64,000 nt of DNA from Acanthosepion esculentum (Eukaryota; Mollusca; Cephalopoda; Sepiida; Sepiidae). The notes below the pieces were generated by a model. That model was not told the origin of the DNA, did not search any database, and was given only the letters and a program-made list of their open reading frames with translations. Both the position numbers and the translations under genes were made by a program. Positions 33,401-43,194 of this stretch are shown in pieces (within the stretch, counting starts at the first letter, position 1; each line of letters starts with the position of its first letter). The stretch spans positions 79,989,349 through 80,053,348 of the forward strand of contig OZ038510.1 of the NCBI GenBank assembly GCA_964036315.1, written 5' to 3'.

Positions 33401-34449
33401 AGGTTTTACAATCTCGTAGCATGTTGTTCAGTTTGCGAAAAGCATCTTTTGCAATCTTTGCCTGCCTTCAGGTTTTACAATCTCGTAGTATGTTGTTCAG
33501 TTTGCGAAAAGCATCTTTTGCAGTCTTTGCGTGCCTTCAGGTTTTACAATCTCGTAGTATGTTGTTCAGTTTGCGAAAAGCATCTTTTGCAGTCTTTGCG
33601 TGCCTTCAGGTTTTACAATCTCGTAGTATGTTGTTCAGTTTGCGAAAAGCATCTTTTGCAATCTTTGCGTGCCGTCAGGTTTTACAATCTCGTAGTATGT
33701 TGTTCAGTTTGCGAAAAGCATCTTCTGCAGTCTTTGCGTGCCTTCAGGTTTTACAATTTCGTAGCATATTGTTCAGTTTGCGAAAAGCATCTTTTGCAGT
33801 CTTTGCGTGCCTTCAGGTTTTACAATCTCGTAGTATGTTGTTCAGTTTGCGAAAAGCATCTCTTGCAATCTTTGCGTGCCTTCAGGTTTTACAATCTCGT
33901 AGCATGTTGTTCAGTTTGCGAAAAGCATCTTTTGCAGTCTTTGCGTGCCTTCAGGTTTTACAATCTCGTAGTATGTTGTTCAGTTTGCGAAAAGCATCTT
34001 CTGCAGTCTTTGCGTGCCGTCAGGTTTTACAATCTCGTAGTATGTTGTTCAGTTTGCGAAAAGCATCTTTTGCAGTCTTTGCGTGCCTTCAGGTTTTACA
34101 ATCTCGTAGTATGTTGTTCAGTTTGCGAAAAGCATCTTCTGCAGTCTTTGCGTGCCTTCAGGTTTTACAATCTCATTGCATGTTGTTCAGTTTGCGAAAA
34201 GCATCTTTTGCAATCTTTGCGTGCCTTCAGGTTTTACAATCTCGTAGTATGTTGTTCAGTTTGCGAAAAGCATCTTCTGCAGTCTTTGCATACCTTCAGG
34301 TTTTACAATCTCGTAGTATGTTGTTCAGTTTGCGAAAAGCATCTTTTGCAATCTTTGCGTGCCTTCAGGTTTTACAATCTCGTAGTATGTTGTTCAGTTT
34401 GCGAAAAGCATCTTTTGCAATCTTTGCGTGCCTTCAGGTTTTACAATCT
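21405..34449 (+). repeat. 69-bp tandem array, about 189 units, open in two forward frames
   Basis: The unit starts ATGTTGTTCAGTTTGCGAAA, then AGCATCTTCTGCAGTC, TTTGCGTGCCTTCAGG and TTTTACAATCTCGTAGT. Because 69 is a multiple of 3, frame 1 repeats a 23-residue unit starting MLFSLRKASSAVFACLQ, and frame 2 a 23-residue unit starting NLVVCCSVCEKHLLQSL. The third frame meets the TAG of CTCGTAG in each unit. Frame 1 is open for 1,646 codons (21424-26364) and frame 2 for 1,767 codons (26495-31798). Each is broken only by rare point-mutation stops, for example TGA at 28888-28890 and 31921-31923. Unit lengths vary only by 3-bp deletions (near 24347, 31725 and 33171). Higher-order duplication is clear. 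No start context, promoter or unique flanking exon supports a gene, so I call it satellite DNA. Confidence 0.95.
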
Positions 34450-34916
34450 AGAGACTATAAGAGGTGGGGGACTATACGGGGTCAGGACTATCCGAGGTCA
34501 GGGACTATACGGAGTCATGGACTATGCGGGGTCAGAGACTATACGAGGTGAGGGACTATGCGGGGTCAAATACTTTAAGAGGTCAGGGACTATAAGAGGT
34601 CAGAGACTATAAGAGGTCGTGGAATATACGGGGTCAGGACTATACGAGGTCAGAGACTATACGGGGTCAGAGACTATACGAAGTCATGGACTATACGGGA
34701 TCAGAGACTATACGAGGTTAAAGACTATACGGGGTCAGTGACTATACGAGGTCAGAGAATATGCGGGGTCAGTGACTATACGGGGTCAGAGACTAAACGA
34801 GGTGAGGGACACTACGGGGTCAGAGACTATACGAGGTCAGGGACTATACGGTGTCAGGGGCTATACGAGGTCAGGGACTATACGGGGTCAGAGACTATAC
34901 GGGGTCAGAGACATAA
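34450..34916 (+). repeat. 18-bp minisatellite, about 26 units
   Basis: The unit is GACTATACGGGGTCAGAG with a GACTATACGAGGTCAGGG variant. It begins directly at the last 69-bp unit (TTTTACAATCTAGAGACTAT). Its length is also divisible by 3, so the frames of the large array run into it (to 34551 and 34612) without meaning. Confidence 0.95.
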
Positions 34917-34929
34917 ATAGAGAAATAGA

Positions 34930-35045
34930 ATTTTGGAAAGAAATATTACCAACAATGAAAATTTCGTTGTCATTAAATAACCTATTGAGGTTTTGATATG
35001 CCATAAAACAAACCAGACCAAACCAAACCAAACCAAAACTTGTTT
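34930..35045 (+). repeat. Repeat B 3' end
   Basis: It contains AAATATTACCAACAATGAAA, a GTCATTAAATAACCTATTGA variant of the tail and TTGATATGCCATAAAACAAA, then CCAAACCAAACC. The AAATATTACCA word equals the unit edge of the 32-bp minisatellite at 8510-8560, so the same element end is present here without the expansion. Confidence 0.7.
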
Positions 35046-35279
35046 TACGGTTACAGTTATATTATTATTATTGTTAGAGTGGAGCAGTCTTATATTATTA
35101 TCACTCTTGTTCTGTTTCTTAACGTGTTGTAAAATTGCACATTATTCAGATAGATGGCATGTAAAACTAGTTGAGAGAATAATTGTTGTGTAACGTATAT
35201 ATGACGTAATCTTTTTATTATATACAAATGTAATCTAAAGTTTCTTTTAATCATTCCACACCAAGGAAGGCATTAAAGT
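35046..35279. other. Unassigned AT-rich spacer
   Basis: A chance 66-codon frame covers part of it. Nothing was recognised. Confidence 0.4.
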
Positions 35280-35590
35280 CACTAAGACGCAGTGTGAGAG
35301 AATATGAGAAACAAAAAACACTTAACGAGAAAGAACAAAAAAGACAAGGAATTATGACGATAGAAGATATCGATTGACGTTGTATTTAAATTTTTGAAGA
35401 TCAATGTCGTCTGATAAGCAAGATGTCGGGAAAGATTTCCACGAGCGAGAAGTGCGAGAGAAGAAACTGTTAACATAGAACTTACGGTTATATCTTGTCG
35501 TTTCCACTGTAAAATGATGAGGCCTTGCTGCCAATCTAATACTACGGTTAAATTTATAAAGTCTAGGTACGGTAGAGGAAAGTTTATCAG
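35280..35590 (-). pseudogene. LINE family X C-terminus, copy 3
   Basis: On the minus strand, PHHFTVETTRYNRKFYVNSF, FSRTSRSWKSFPTSCLSDDI and KFKYNVNRYLLS reproduce the family C-terminus. Upstream protein is missing and the 3' UTR lies toward 35280. The frame is short but clean for about 60 codons, so the copy is not very old. Confidence 0.8.
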
Positions 35591-35599
35591 AACAATTAC

Positions 35600-35985
35600 A
35601 ATGAAAATATTTATAAAAAATAATTATATTTTACAATAATTATATTATAGAAAATAATTATATTTTACAATAACTATATTATAGGAAATAATTATATTTT
35701 ACAATAATTATATTATAGGAAATAATTATATTTTACAATAATTATATTATAGAAAATAATTATATTTTACAATAATCATATTATAGGAAAAATAATTATA
35801 GTTTACAATAATTATATTATAGGAAATAATTATATTTTACAATAATTATATTATAGGAAATAATTATATTTTACAATAATTATATTATAGAAATAATTAT
35901 ATTTTACAATAATTATATTTTACAAAATAATTATATTTTACAATAATTATATTATAGAAAATAATTATATTTTACAAATAAATTC
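35600..35985. repeat. 34-bp AT minisatellite, about 11 units
   Basis: The unit is AAATAATTATATTTTACAAT followed by AATTATATTATAGG. Some units lose a base or two or half a unit. Most of each unit is self-complementary (AATTATATT / AATATAATT). Confidence 0.95.
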
Positions 35986-36094
35986 AGTTGAAGAAATAAA
36001 TTCACAAAGAAATTATCTTTATTTAGTCCACGGGGATAGATTTTTCTAATTCCAAGTACCATGCCTTAATTTGATATCTTAGTTTAAGTTAATT

Positions 36095-36830
36095 CTTATC
36101 CTTGGGGACACATGGCCTAGTGGATAAAAGCAAGCACAATACTTGCCCACAGCAGAGGGAACTTGGATGGTTGAGTTACGAAAGGGAATTAACTGATAGT
36201 GAGATATCCAAAGAAGGCATGGCACGTGGAACTAGAATAATCTACCCCGGTAAACTAAATAAAGGGTTTGGTTCGAAATTTCAACGTATATCACCTGAAG
36301 AAGGTCGGAGCGTATAACGGCCGAAAGCTCGTGAATATGATAAGAAAGATGAGGACAGCAATACGAACGATGTACATAGTGTAAATATGTACAATACCCC
36401 ATCTGAGAAATATAGACAGATCCTGAAGATGCTCGGGGCGTACAACGGTCGAAAGGTCGGGAATATGGCAATAAAGGAGGACAAGAGTCTGAACGATGTA
36501 AATAGTATAAATAGTTACAGTACCTAATCTCAGAAATATAAATAGATAATGAAGAAGGTTGGGGCGTATAACATTCGAAACGTCGTGAATATGGCAATAA
36601 AGATGAGGACAACACTCTGAATGATAGAAATAGTGTAAATAGTTACAATACCTCATCTCAGAAATATAGAGAGATATTGAAGGATCGCTACGGACCCGAT
36701 ATACCAAAAATATGGTGAATATGGCAATAAAGATGAGGACAACTGCCCGAACGATATAAATAGTTACAATGCCTCATCTCAGAAATATAGACAAATTGAT
36801 GTTGGTTAATTTAAAATCCTGATGATGTTA
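36095..36830 (+). repeat. Composite SINE D: tRNA-like head plus four ~125-bp tandem tail units
   Basis: The head near 36105 has a good pol III box A, TGGCCTAGTGG. The middle has CATGGCACGTGGAACTAGAA and CCTGAAGAAGGTCGGAGCGT. From about 36300 a unit repeats four times: GAAAGCTCGTGAATATG, GATGAGGACA, TACGAACGATGTA, TCTGAGAAATATAGACAGAT. A copy with one tail unit lies at 42285-42640. The minus-strand frames of 67-138 codons are repeat translations. Confidence 0.75.
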
Positions 36831-37655
36831 ACGACTTCAATACGAAGAAATTCAACTTTCTGACCGTGGTATCTGATAAAGATATTTACTAACTCTTTTC
36901 CATCTCACTTTCCTCATACAGGGGTTTGCCTTTCATTCCGAATTGAAGAAGGCGAAACGCGTTCCTGAACATTTTTTCCACTTTAACTTTTTATTTTTTT
37001 CAGATATTATAACAGGTGTAACAGAAAAATTGTCCAAATCGTGTTACAGCGTGGGATAATTGTCCATCCCACGAAATCTTTGATACCTAAAACCCCACTA
37101 AACTGAGTTTCTTTTTTACAGGTTTTCAGATAAGACTTTTAGCCATCTTGATACCATTTGTCGTAAGAATCACTGAGAACCCCTTTGAGTTATTCAGCTA
37201 AAAAGAGAAGAGGTTAAAATTGTTTTGCGTCTGAACCACTGTCTTCTTGACTGAGCAATGGTGAGAGGGAAAAGATCATCCAGGTCTTCAGTAATGGTAC
37301 CAACATTCATACTCTGGCTTCCATCTTCAAATCCGTTCAAGAACCATCGAGAGAACGGTGAATGATTTTTAAAAAAGAGGGAACAGTAGAGAGGAAAACT
37401 GGATCACGAGGTCACAACAGAAAGAGCGATCATCATTTCAACTTAGAGCTAAAGAGATCAATTAGAAAAGATCCGACTCAATTCATAAGACGTTTGGCAC
37501 GTTTCAGCGATGACAGTTCAAAGTGCAGTGAAAAAAGACCTGGAAATGAAATCGTACGTGAAACCTGTTGTGCATTTTGTTATTCCAGGACAGAAAGTTA
37601 GAAGGTTAGAGAGGGCGAAGTTCATCTCGAATAAGTTGGAAAATGATCCTGGAAT
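36831..37655. other. Unassigned spacer
   Basis: Frames of about 80 codons near 37362-37746 do not resemble known proteins. No clear repeat copy elsewhere in the window. Confidence 0.4.
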
Positions 37656-37656
37656 A

Positions 37657-37721
<65 letters not shown>
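37656..37721. repeat. (TA)n microsatellite
   Basis: About 65 bp of TA with one GTA interruption. Confidence 0.95.
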
Positions 37722-37945
37722 AGCTACTCAGGATACATTTAAATAAAGATATTATAATCACATGAGTAGTTTTAATAATGAAAAAACTAAACATAGCACT
37801 ATACTATCTAGCTATGTATGGAAAATTAGACAAGAAAATAATAAAGACCCTATTCTCAAATGAGAAATATTAAAGAGATGCCCTAAATATAAAGCGGGTC
37901 ATAAATTCTGTAAGCTATGCATAGAGGAAAAATTAGCCATAGCAT

Positions 37946-38235
37946 TATTTTTTTTTTTTTTAAGCGTATCACCCCAAGCAAGGCTGGAAGCCACTATCAC
38001 GCAAGGGGTTATAGAAGGGTTGGAGGAAGAGCAGATAGGAGTGGTAAAGGAGAGGATGTGGAGAAGGAGAAAGACAGTGGGTCGATCAAGGCAAGGGGGT
38101 TACAAAAGATTTGGAGCTAGAGCAGATAGGAATGAAAGATGAACGGATGTGGAGAAGAGAAGTAGATAGATCAAGGCAACTGGAGATGTCGATTGACGCT
38201 ACACTTAAACCGTTGGAGATTGAAAAATTTATATA
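37946..38235 (-). repeat. LINE family X 3' UTR with poly-A end, copy 4
   Basis: The run of T at 37948-37961 is the poly-A end read from the other strand. It is followed by AAGCGTATCACCCCAAGCAA and GGCTGGAAGCCACTATCACG, which recur at 43725-43775 and mark the 3' tip of the element. The match continues to GAGATGTCGATTGACGCTAC and then stops, so this is a strongly 5'-truncated insertion. Confidence 0.8.
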
Positions 38236-38454
38236 ACAAACCTAAAGATCTACTAAATTCTAAAACCGAGATTCTTAACAAATGTAGGCATAGAAAATCT
38301 TGGTTATTGAAATAGGCCTCCCCTGATTGTATCGTTATCATCCGTGTTTTCTTAAAATATCCCCTCCCCTTTTAGTCATTTGAATAAATCATAAACCCCC
38401 ATCGCCCCATGGTGTTGTCTTACTTTTCTTTTCTTTTCTTTTTCTTTTGTCTTT
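38236..38454. other. Unassigned spacer
   Basis: Nothing was recognised apart from a C/T-rich stretch leading into the candidate promoter. Confidence 0.4.
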
Positions 38455-38530
38455 GGTCACGTGGTGTTGTCTTGGTTGTCGCCTATAAATACGCCGTTTT
38501 CTTTGCTACTTTTGCCAGCTGACCCTGGCG
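38455..38530 (+). promoter_or_regulatory. Candidate pol II core promoter (or LTR fragment)
   Basis: A palindromic E-box TCACGTGG at about 38457-38464 is followed by CCTATAAATACG (38484-38495). That is a very good TATA box by consensus in an otherwise GC-balanced stretch. A CT-rich tract precedes it. No coding sequence follows within the next kilobase, so it may be an isolated fragment of a retroelement LTR. Confidence 0.3.
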
Positions 38531-38717
38531 ATCTGCTTAAGTGAAACATTGGTAGGTTTGTCTGGCTTATTAGGTTTGATTATATATATATAACACAATT
38601 GACACAAATAAATTAATAAACAAATAAACGACTTCCGGTAAAAATAACAGCCAAAATAGACTACACACAATGCACCACTGACCCGTATATATGAATAGCT
38701 GAGAAAAATAACAGCAC

Positions 38718-38863
38718 TAGTTGCCTGACGATTACATCTAGCATGAAACAGACTGTCGCCTCTAAGTGTTGACTTCTATGTTCACTTTTATATTTACACA
38801 CGCTCTATCTCTGATATTGAACACTTTATCCCATAAATATAGAACACTTTAAGACTATATTTC

Positions 38864-38930
<67 letters not shown>
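38718..38930 (+). repeat. P1 foldback half copy plus (TA)n
   Basis: It has TAGCATGAAACAGACTGTCG, TGTTGACTTCTATGTTCACT, CTCTGATATTGAACACTTTA and TATTTCTTCATATATA, then a 58-bp TA tract. This is exactly one arm plus the outer part of the palindromes at 18.5 and 19.0 kb. Confidence 0.85.
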
Positions 38931-38936
<6 letters not shown>

Positions 38937-39180
38937 ATATGTATGTATATTAACTTTATTTCAATGTTACATGAATTCTGATCCTTATCTATGATTAATG
39001 ACGAACATATCATTTTCATTGATGATCGATTACATCACGATTCTTCCGTTAACCTTGAAGAGTAATTATATATTCTTATTGCTCAGAGTCTAAGAGTATT
39101 ATAAAAACCTCGAAGTATTTGCTGTTACCCCAAGTACTACATTTTGCTAACACACCTATTTGGATGCGAAAATGCCGCAC
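38931..39180. other. Unassigned spacer
   Basis: AT-rich, with no recognised element. Confidence 0.4.
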
Positions 39181-39206
39181 TATTTTTTTTTTTTTTTTTT
39201 TTTTTA

Positions 39207-39426
39207 CAGCGAAGATGCCGTAATGATGCAGGGTTTTAGATATTTGCATCAAGTGACTGGTCACAAAATCGATGTGCCTCTTTGTCGCTGCAATCCTTTT
39301 CGCCGTAGCTTTTCAGAGATCGATACCATCTCTACGAAAGTAGCGGACTGCCCCACCAGTCTCGATTTAAATGCACACGTGTTGTCCATTTCTAATACGA
39401 GCTCAACTCAAAAGTCCCAAGTGTGA
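39207..39426 (+). other. Possible terminal coding exon of unknown gene
   Basis: A 25-base T tract (39182-39206) ends in ACAG, a textbook splice acceptor. An open frame of about 71 codons follows to TGA at 39424-39426. It reads SEDAVMMQGFRYLHQVTGHK, IDVPLCRCNPFRRSFSEI and SLDLNAHVLSISNTSSTQKS. Composition is balanced, unlike the repeats around it. I do not recognise the product and there is no nearby AATAAA signal or partner exon. A decayed element preceded by a poly-T (a reverse poly-A tail) is an equal alternative. Confidence 0.25.
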
Positions 39427-39429
39427 TCT

Positions 39430-39845
39430 TCCTCTCTCAGCACGGTCGACACAGAGCGTACAATGATTGTTGATATGGTTACGCGAGATAAACCCGAGAA
39501 AAACACCAGATATGACATGAGAACTACATGATTGTCGCTAAAGGCGACACGACTCGCTTAACGCTCGGCAGCCCGCAGCTGCTTACATTAATCTGATGAA
39601 TCCAAGTCAGATTATAAATTATTTCAGCTTCGTTACTCTTTACTTTCTCTTGCAGCAAAATAGTAAAAGCAAAACTGTTTTTGTTCTCGTATCACATGTA
39701 TTTTTTTTTGTCGAATTGTGTCTTTATTTCTTCTATATTAAAATATCTGAGAGCGCTGTGTTGCGATTAACGAGCTACTTTCGCAAATCATTACCACGGC
39801 AAAGAACTAGATTCTCATTGTTGTTGTTTTTTAATATAGAATTCA
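39430..39845. other. Unassigned spacer
   Basis: A short GC-rich patch lies near 39540-39590. The 96-codon frame at 39596-39886 runs into repeat R1 and is not credible. Confidence 0.4.
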
Positions 39846-39849
39846 AGCA

Positions 39850-40335
39850 GTGTAAGGCTCGAGAGCCATACAAGGTAGAGGGTTAATGTTAAAATCGTTA
39901 TGATGAATGATGAGCTTAAAATGAATGAAAAGGTGTAGATTAAGAGAATAAGGGGGATATATAATGATTGACCTTTTATTTGTGAATGAAAGATGAATTG
40001 GCCGTAAATTAAGTTTATGAGGATGAGGAGGATAGATAATAACTGACCCTAGACTTAAAGATTGCAGTGTAGAGGGTTACTGTTAAAATGGTTATGATGA
40101 ATGAAGTGTGTAATAGAAATGAAAGAGGAGGGGGTAGGAAGTGAAGATTTTGAGGATAAAGTGGACAGACAACGACTGACCCTTGACCTGAAGAGCTTAA
40201 GATTTTAGTGTAGAGAGTTACTGTCAAAAGGATGACGATAATGGGCTGTTTGTTATGAACGAGAGAGGAAATGAGAGGGAGTGAAGTTTATGAGGATGAG
40301 CAGGATAGATAACGATTCACCTTCGACATGAAGAG
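39850..40335 (+). repeat. Repeat R1-related ~150-180-bp tandem units
   Basis: AGGTAGAGGGTTAATGTTAA, GTAGAGGGTTACTGTTAAAA and TAGAGAGTTACTGTCAAAA start three successive units (about 39869, 40069 and 40210). Each goes on through ATGATGAATGA, GAGGATGAG and GATAACGAYTGACC-like words. The head resembles R1 at 2475 and 5235. Confidence 0.65.
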
Positions 40336-40339
40336 GTCA

Positions 40340-41420
40340 AAATGTCAATCGAGATGAAGCGTTAGATTTCGTACTCGATTTCGATTGACCTTTAACATCC
40401 ATGACGACGAAAGTCAAGCTCAAAATCAGCAAAATCGCGGATATAAAAAATCAAGGTCATCCCCACTCTTCTCGAGATCGTTCGACGGTGAGATTTTGAT
40501 TGATCTTTTGACATCCACGAAGAACTAGCCCGAGGTCACGACGACCATAGTCGTGGAGGTCATAGGTCAATGTCACAGTGAGTACTGACCCCGTGTCCGC
40601 CTGCAATATTATCAAGATTGTTCGACGGTGACAACCTCATGCTAGTTGAAGTTCTAGTTTGTCTACTCGTATTAGATTGAACTTTCACCTCCACGACGAC
40701 CGAGCTCGCGGAGGTCAAGATCAGGACGATTAATGTCGGTGATGATAGAGGCCAAGGTCACATCGAGGACTGACCCAAAGCCAGTCTCCAGATCTTTCGA
40801 CGGTGACGACATCACGCGATTTGAAGCGTGAAATTTCGTGTTCTATTGACCTTTGACCTTATCAAACAATGTCAAGGTTACATCCGCCAAGGTCATAAAT
40901 TTCAAAGGTCAAGGTGATCTCGAGTACTGACCCAATGTCTACTTCATATCAACATTATAAAAGTCATTCAACGCTGAAGGTGTCACGCGAGTTGAAGTGC
41001 TACGATTTCCATTAACCTTTGACTTCCACGACTACCGAGGTCGCGGATGTCAAAGTAACGACGACCAATGTCGTTGAGGGCAGACGTCACCGTCAAAGCG
41101 AGTACTGTCACCTGTTCGGTCCCCGCCAACATCCTTCACGGGTTTCGTTTAACGGTGGCGACAACACGCAAGTTGAAGCGCGAGATTTCCTATAAGATTT
41201 CGATTGACCTTTGACCTCCACGACAATTAAGTTCGAGGTAATGGCTACCAAGGTCGCAAACGTCAGTGGTCAAGATCACAGCGAATACTGACCTGTTGTA
41301 TGCCGCCATCACAATTCACGTGGTCGTTCGACGGTGACGACATCACGTGTGTTAATGCTCTAAATTTCGTACTCGATTTCGATTGACCTTTGAACTCTAC
41401 AACGAGCAAAGTTAAAGTAG
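40340..41420 (+). repeat. ~175-bp degenerate tandem repeat rich in TGACCT/AGGTCA half-sites
   Basis: The word TTCGACGGTGAC or a variant occurs at 40481, 40621, 40796, about 40967, 41147 and 41325, a spacing of about 140-181 bp. Each unit holds TTTCGATTGACCTTTGACCT and CACGACGACCGAGGTCGCGG type blocks, then AAGGTCACAGCGAGTACTGA. Units are well diverged. The array continues at 42184 after an inserted LTR element. Confidence 0.85.
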
Positions 41421-41640
41421 TGTTATGGTAAATTACCCATACACGAATGGACTCTTCCAAGTTAGAAATAAAAGCAGGTATTGCTTTTTGCCGGTAGAGA
41501 GAGTTTTTTTCCCCCCAACAGTCAGGTCTGACAGTTCGGACTTGACATTCTTACCCGTTTGTATATTATTGTATTCCCGATTTTCGTTAATATATTTGTT
41601 AACTCAAATCCAGTCTTGTGTCATTATTCTGGCCCCAACA
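41421..41640 (+). repeat. 5' long terminal repeat
   Basis: 220 bp, TGTTATGG to CCCCAACA. It contains GTATATTATTGTATTCCCGA and ends two codons before a short open frame of no known function. Confidence 0.9.
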
Positions 41641-41820
41641 AGGCCTCGTGTGAAAAAGAATGGACAAGATCAACATACAGGATTCCCAGAAGATCGCCCT
41701 ACCAGGAATATCCCATATACTATAAAAGTGCAATTAAATGACAATTCTCCTATAGGGGCTAAGGACCATATGGGTAGACTTGGATCTACAGGATACAAAG
41801 CAGGAAACATAACATACACA

Positions 41821-41854
<34 letters not shown>

Positions 41855-41962
41855 GGATGATGATGATGATGATGATGATATTACTACTCTTTCAAATTAC
41901 TGACCAATTACTTGATTGACCAGAACCTATAAATTACTACCATTAAATTTAATTTAAAGAAC

Positions 41963-42178
41963 TGTTATGGTAAATTACCCAGACACGAATGGACTCTTCC
42001 AAGTTACAAATAAAAACAGGTATTGCTTTTGTCAGAGAGAGTTTGTTTCCCCAACAGTCAAGGTCTGACAGTTCAGACTTGACATTCTTGCCCGTTTGCA
42101 TATTATTGTATTCCCGATTTTCGTTAATATATTTGTTAACTCAAAATCCAGTCTTGTGTCTTTATTCTGGCCCCAACA
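41963..42178 (+). repeat. 3' long terminal repeat
   Basis: 216 bp, about 95 percent like the 5' copy by eye. The sequence before it, AATTTAAAGAAC, is purine-rich but weak as a polypurine tract. Confidence 0.9.
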
Positions 42179-42183
42179 AGTAG

Positions 42184-42285
42184 CGACGACCAAGATCGTG
42201 AAGGTCAGAAGTCAAATACTCCTTGTCCCCCTACTCTTATTAGGGTCGTTTAATGGTGATGACATCGCGCTGGTTCAACCGCAAC
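42184..42285 (+). repeat. Continuation of the ~175-bp half-site repeat
   Basis: CGACGACCAAGATCGTGAAG, GTCAGAAGTCAA and GGGTCGTTTAATGGTGATGA continue the unit interrupted at 41420. Removing the LTR element restores a normal unit across the junction. Confidence 0.85.
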
Positions 42286-42660
42286 GGGTCATGTCACTGG
42301 ATCTAACTAACGCCTTTATCCACTGTGCCATGTGTCCCCAAATGAGTGTGAGTTCAATACCCGATTAAGGCAGTGGAGAAATTGGACAGGGGAATTAACA
42401 GGAGATAACTGATAACTGACATTCATTAGACATGGCACGTGGAACTAGAACAGTCTACCCCAGTGAGCGAAATAAAGGGTTCAGTTCGATATTCCAACCA
42501 CCTGAAGAAGGCCGGAGCGTACAACAGCCGAAACGCTGTAATAAATATGGCGACAAAGATGAGGACAATAGTCCGAATAATGTAAATAATGTACATAATA
42601 CATCTTCTCAGAAATATAGACAGATACATTATTTACCTCATTGACTGATTCGATTTTACG
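42286..42660 (+). repeat. SINE D, single-tail copy
   Basis: It has GACATGGCACGTGGAACTAG, AATAAAGGGTTCAGTTCGAT, CACCTGAAGAAGGCCGGAGC and TCTCAGAAATATAGACAGAT, matching 36215-36420. Upstream, GTGTGAGTTCAATACCCGAT resembles a box B. The block CCTTTATCCACTGTGCCATG is the head word inverted, so rearrangement is likely. Confidence 0.7.
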
Positions 42661-43185
42661 CCTTATCAACCCTTTGCATGTTATTTAAAGCCAAAAAATA
42701 TCTTAGATTGTAAGAATTGTTTTATGGAGATGATAATTTACTGAGACAAATTCTACTAATTAACCCATTTCTGGGGGGAAGACGAGGTGAACTTCTACCT
42801 TCCCCGACGGTATTTGCGTGTAAATGAATCCGACCTAATTGGAAGACGATTTCCAATTTCAAGCCTTTATACTACCCGCACATCCAGACTTACAGCGCCT
42901 GCTATCCCCAAGCGGTCAGCCATCGAGGTACTGAGCAGGCTCGTTTATCTACTTCGATGACCCCTACGATTGCATGAATTTAAGCATAGATTGACAGCTA
43001 GGTCTCACCACTTTACTGTTGACGCCTTCGAATAACCCTCGCCCTGATAGTACTTGCGCGATAACACTCGCTCGAATAAAACCCACATCTGGAGAATCTG
43101 ACATCCGCAGGGCATACTGGAGACTGGAAAAGCCGAAGGAAACATCGAGGAACCTCTTGAACGTTTTCGAAGTTGGAACATCAAA
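42661..43185. other. Unassigned segment
   Basis: Overlapping frames of 79-95 codons on both strands (42964-43273) match nothing I know. The next 65 bp are a LINE end, so this may be degraded LINE sequence. Confidence 0.35.
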
Positions 43186-43194
43186 GATAAAGAA

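Larger units (their letters stand above)
41421..42178 (+). mobile_element. Short non-autonomous LTR retroelement (TRIM-like) with AGTAG target duplication
   Basis: Two direct repeats, 41421-41640 and 41963-42178, both begin TGTTATGGTAAATTACCC and end CTGGCCCCAACA. These are the TG...CA ends of long terminal repeats. The host sequence AGTAG is at 41416-41420 and again at 42179-42183, a perfect 5-bp duplication. The LTRs differ by about ten substitutions and a few small indels, so the insertion is not recent. The internal part is only 322 bp and encodes no gag or pol that I recognise. A poly-AAT and ATG tract grew inside it at 41820-41880. No obvious primer-binding site is seen. Confidence 0.9.

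Noticed and set aside
21405..34449. CENP-B box in the 69-bp unit
   Set aside because: I looked for the TTCG....A..CGGG pattern in the unit and it is not there.
36281..36707. Minus-strand frames of 67-138 codons near 36.3-36.7 kb
   Set aside because: They are translations of the four SINE D tail units and repeat the same words.
41425..41919. 164-codon frame through the LTR element
   Set aside because: It reads the LTR, a short unknown stretch and then poly-Asn/Met from AAT and ATG tracts. No gag or pol motif was seen.
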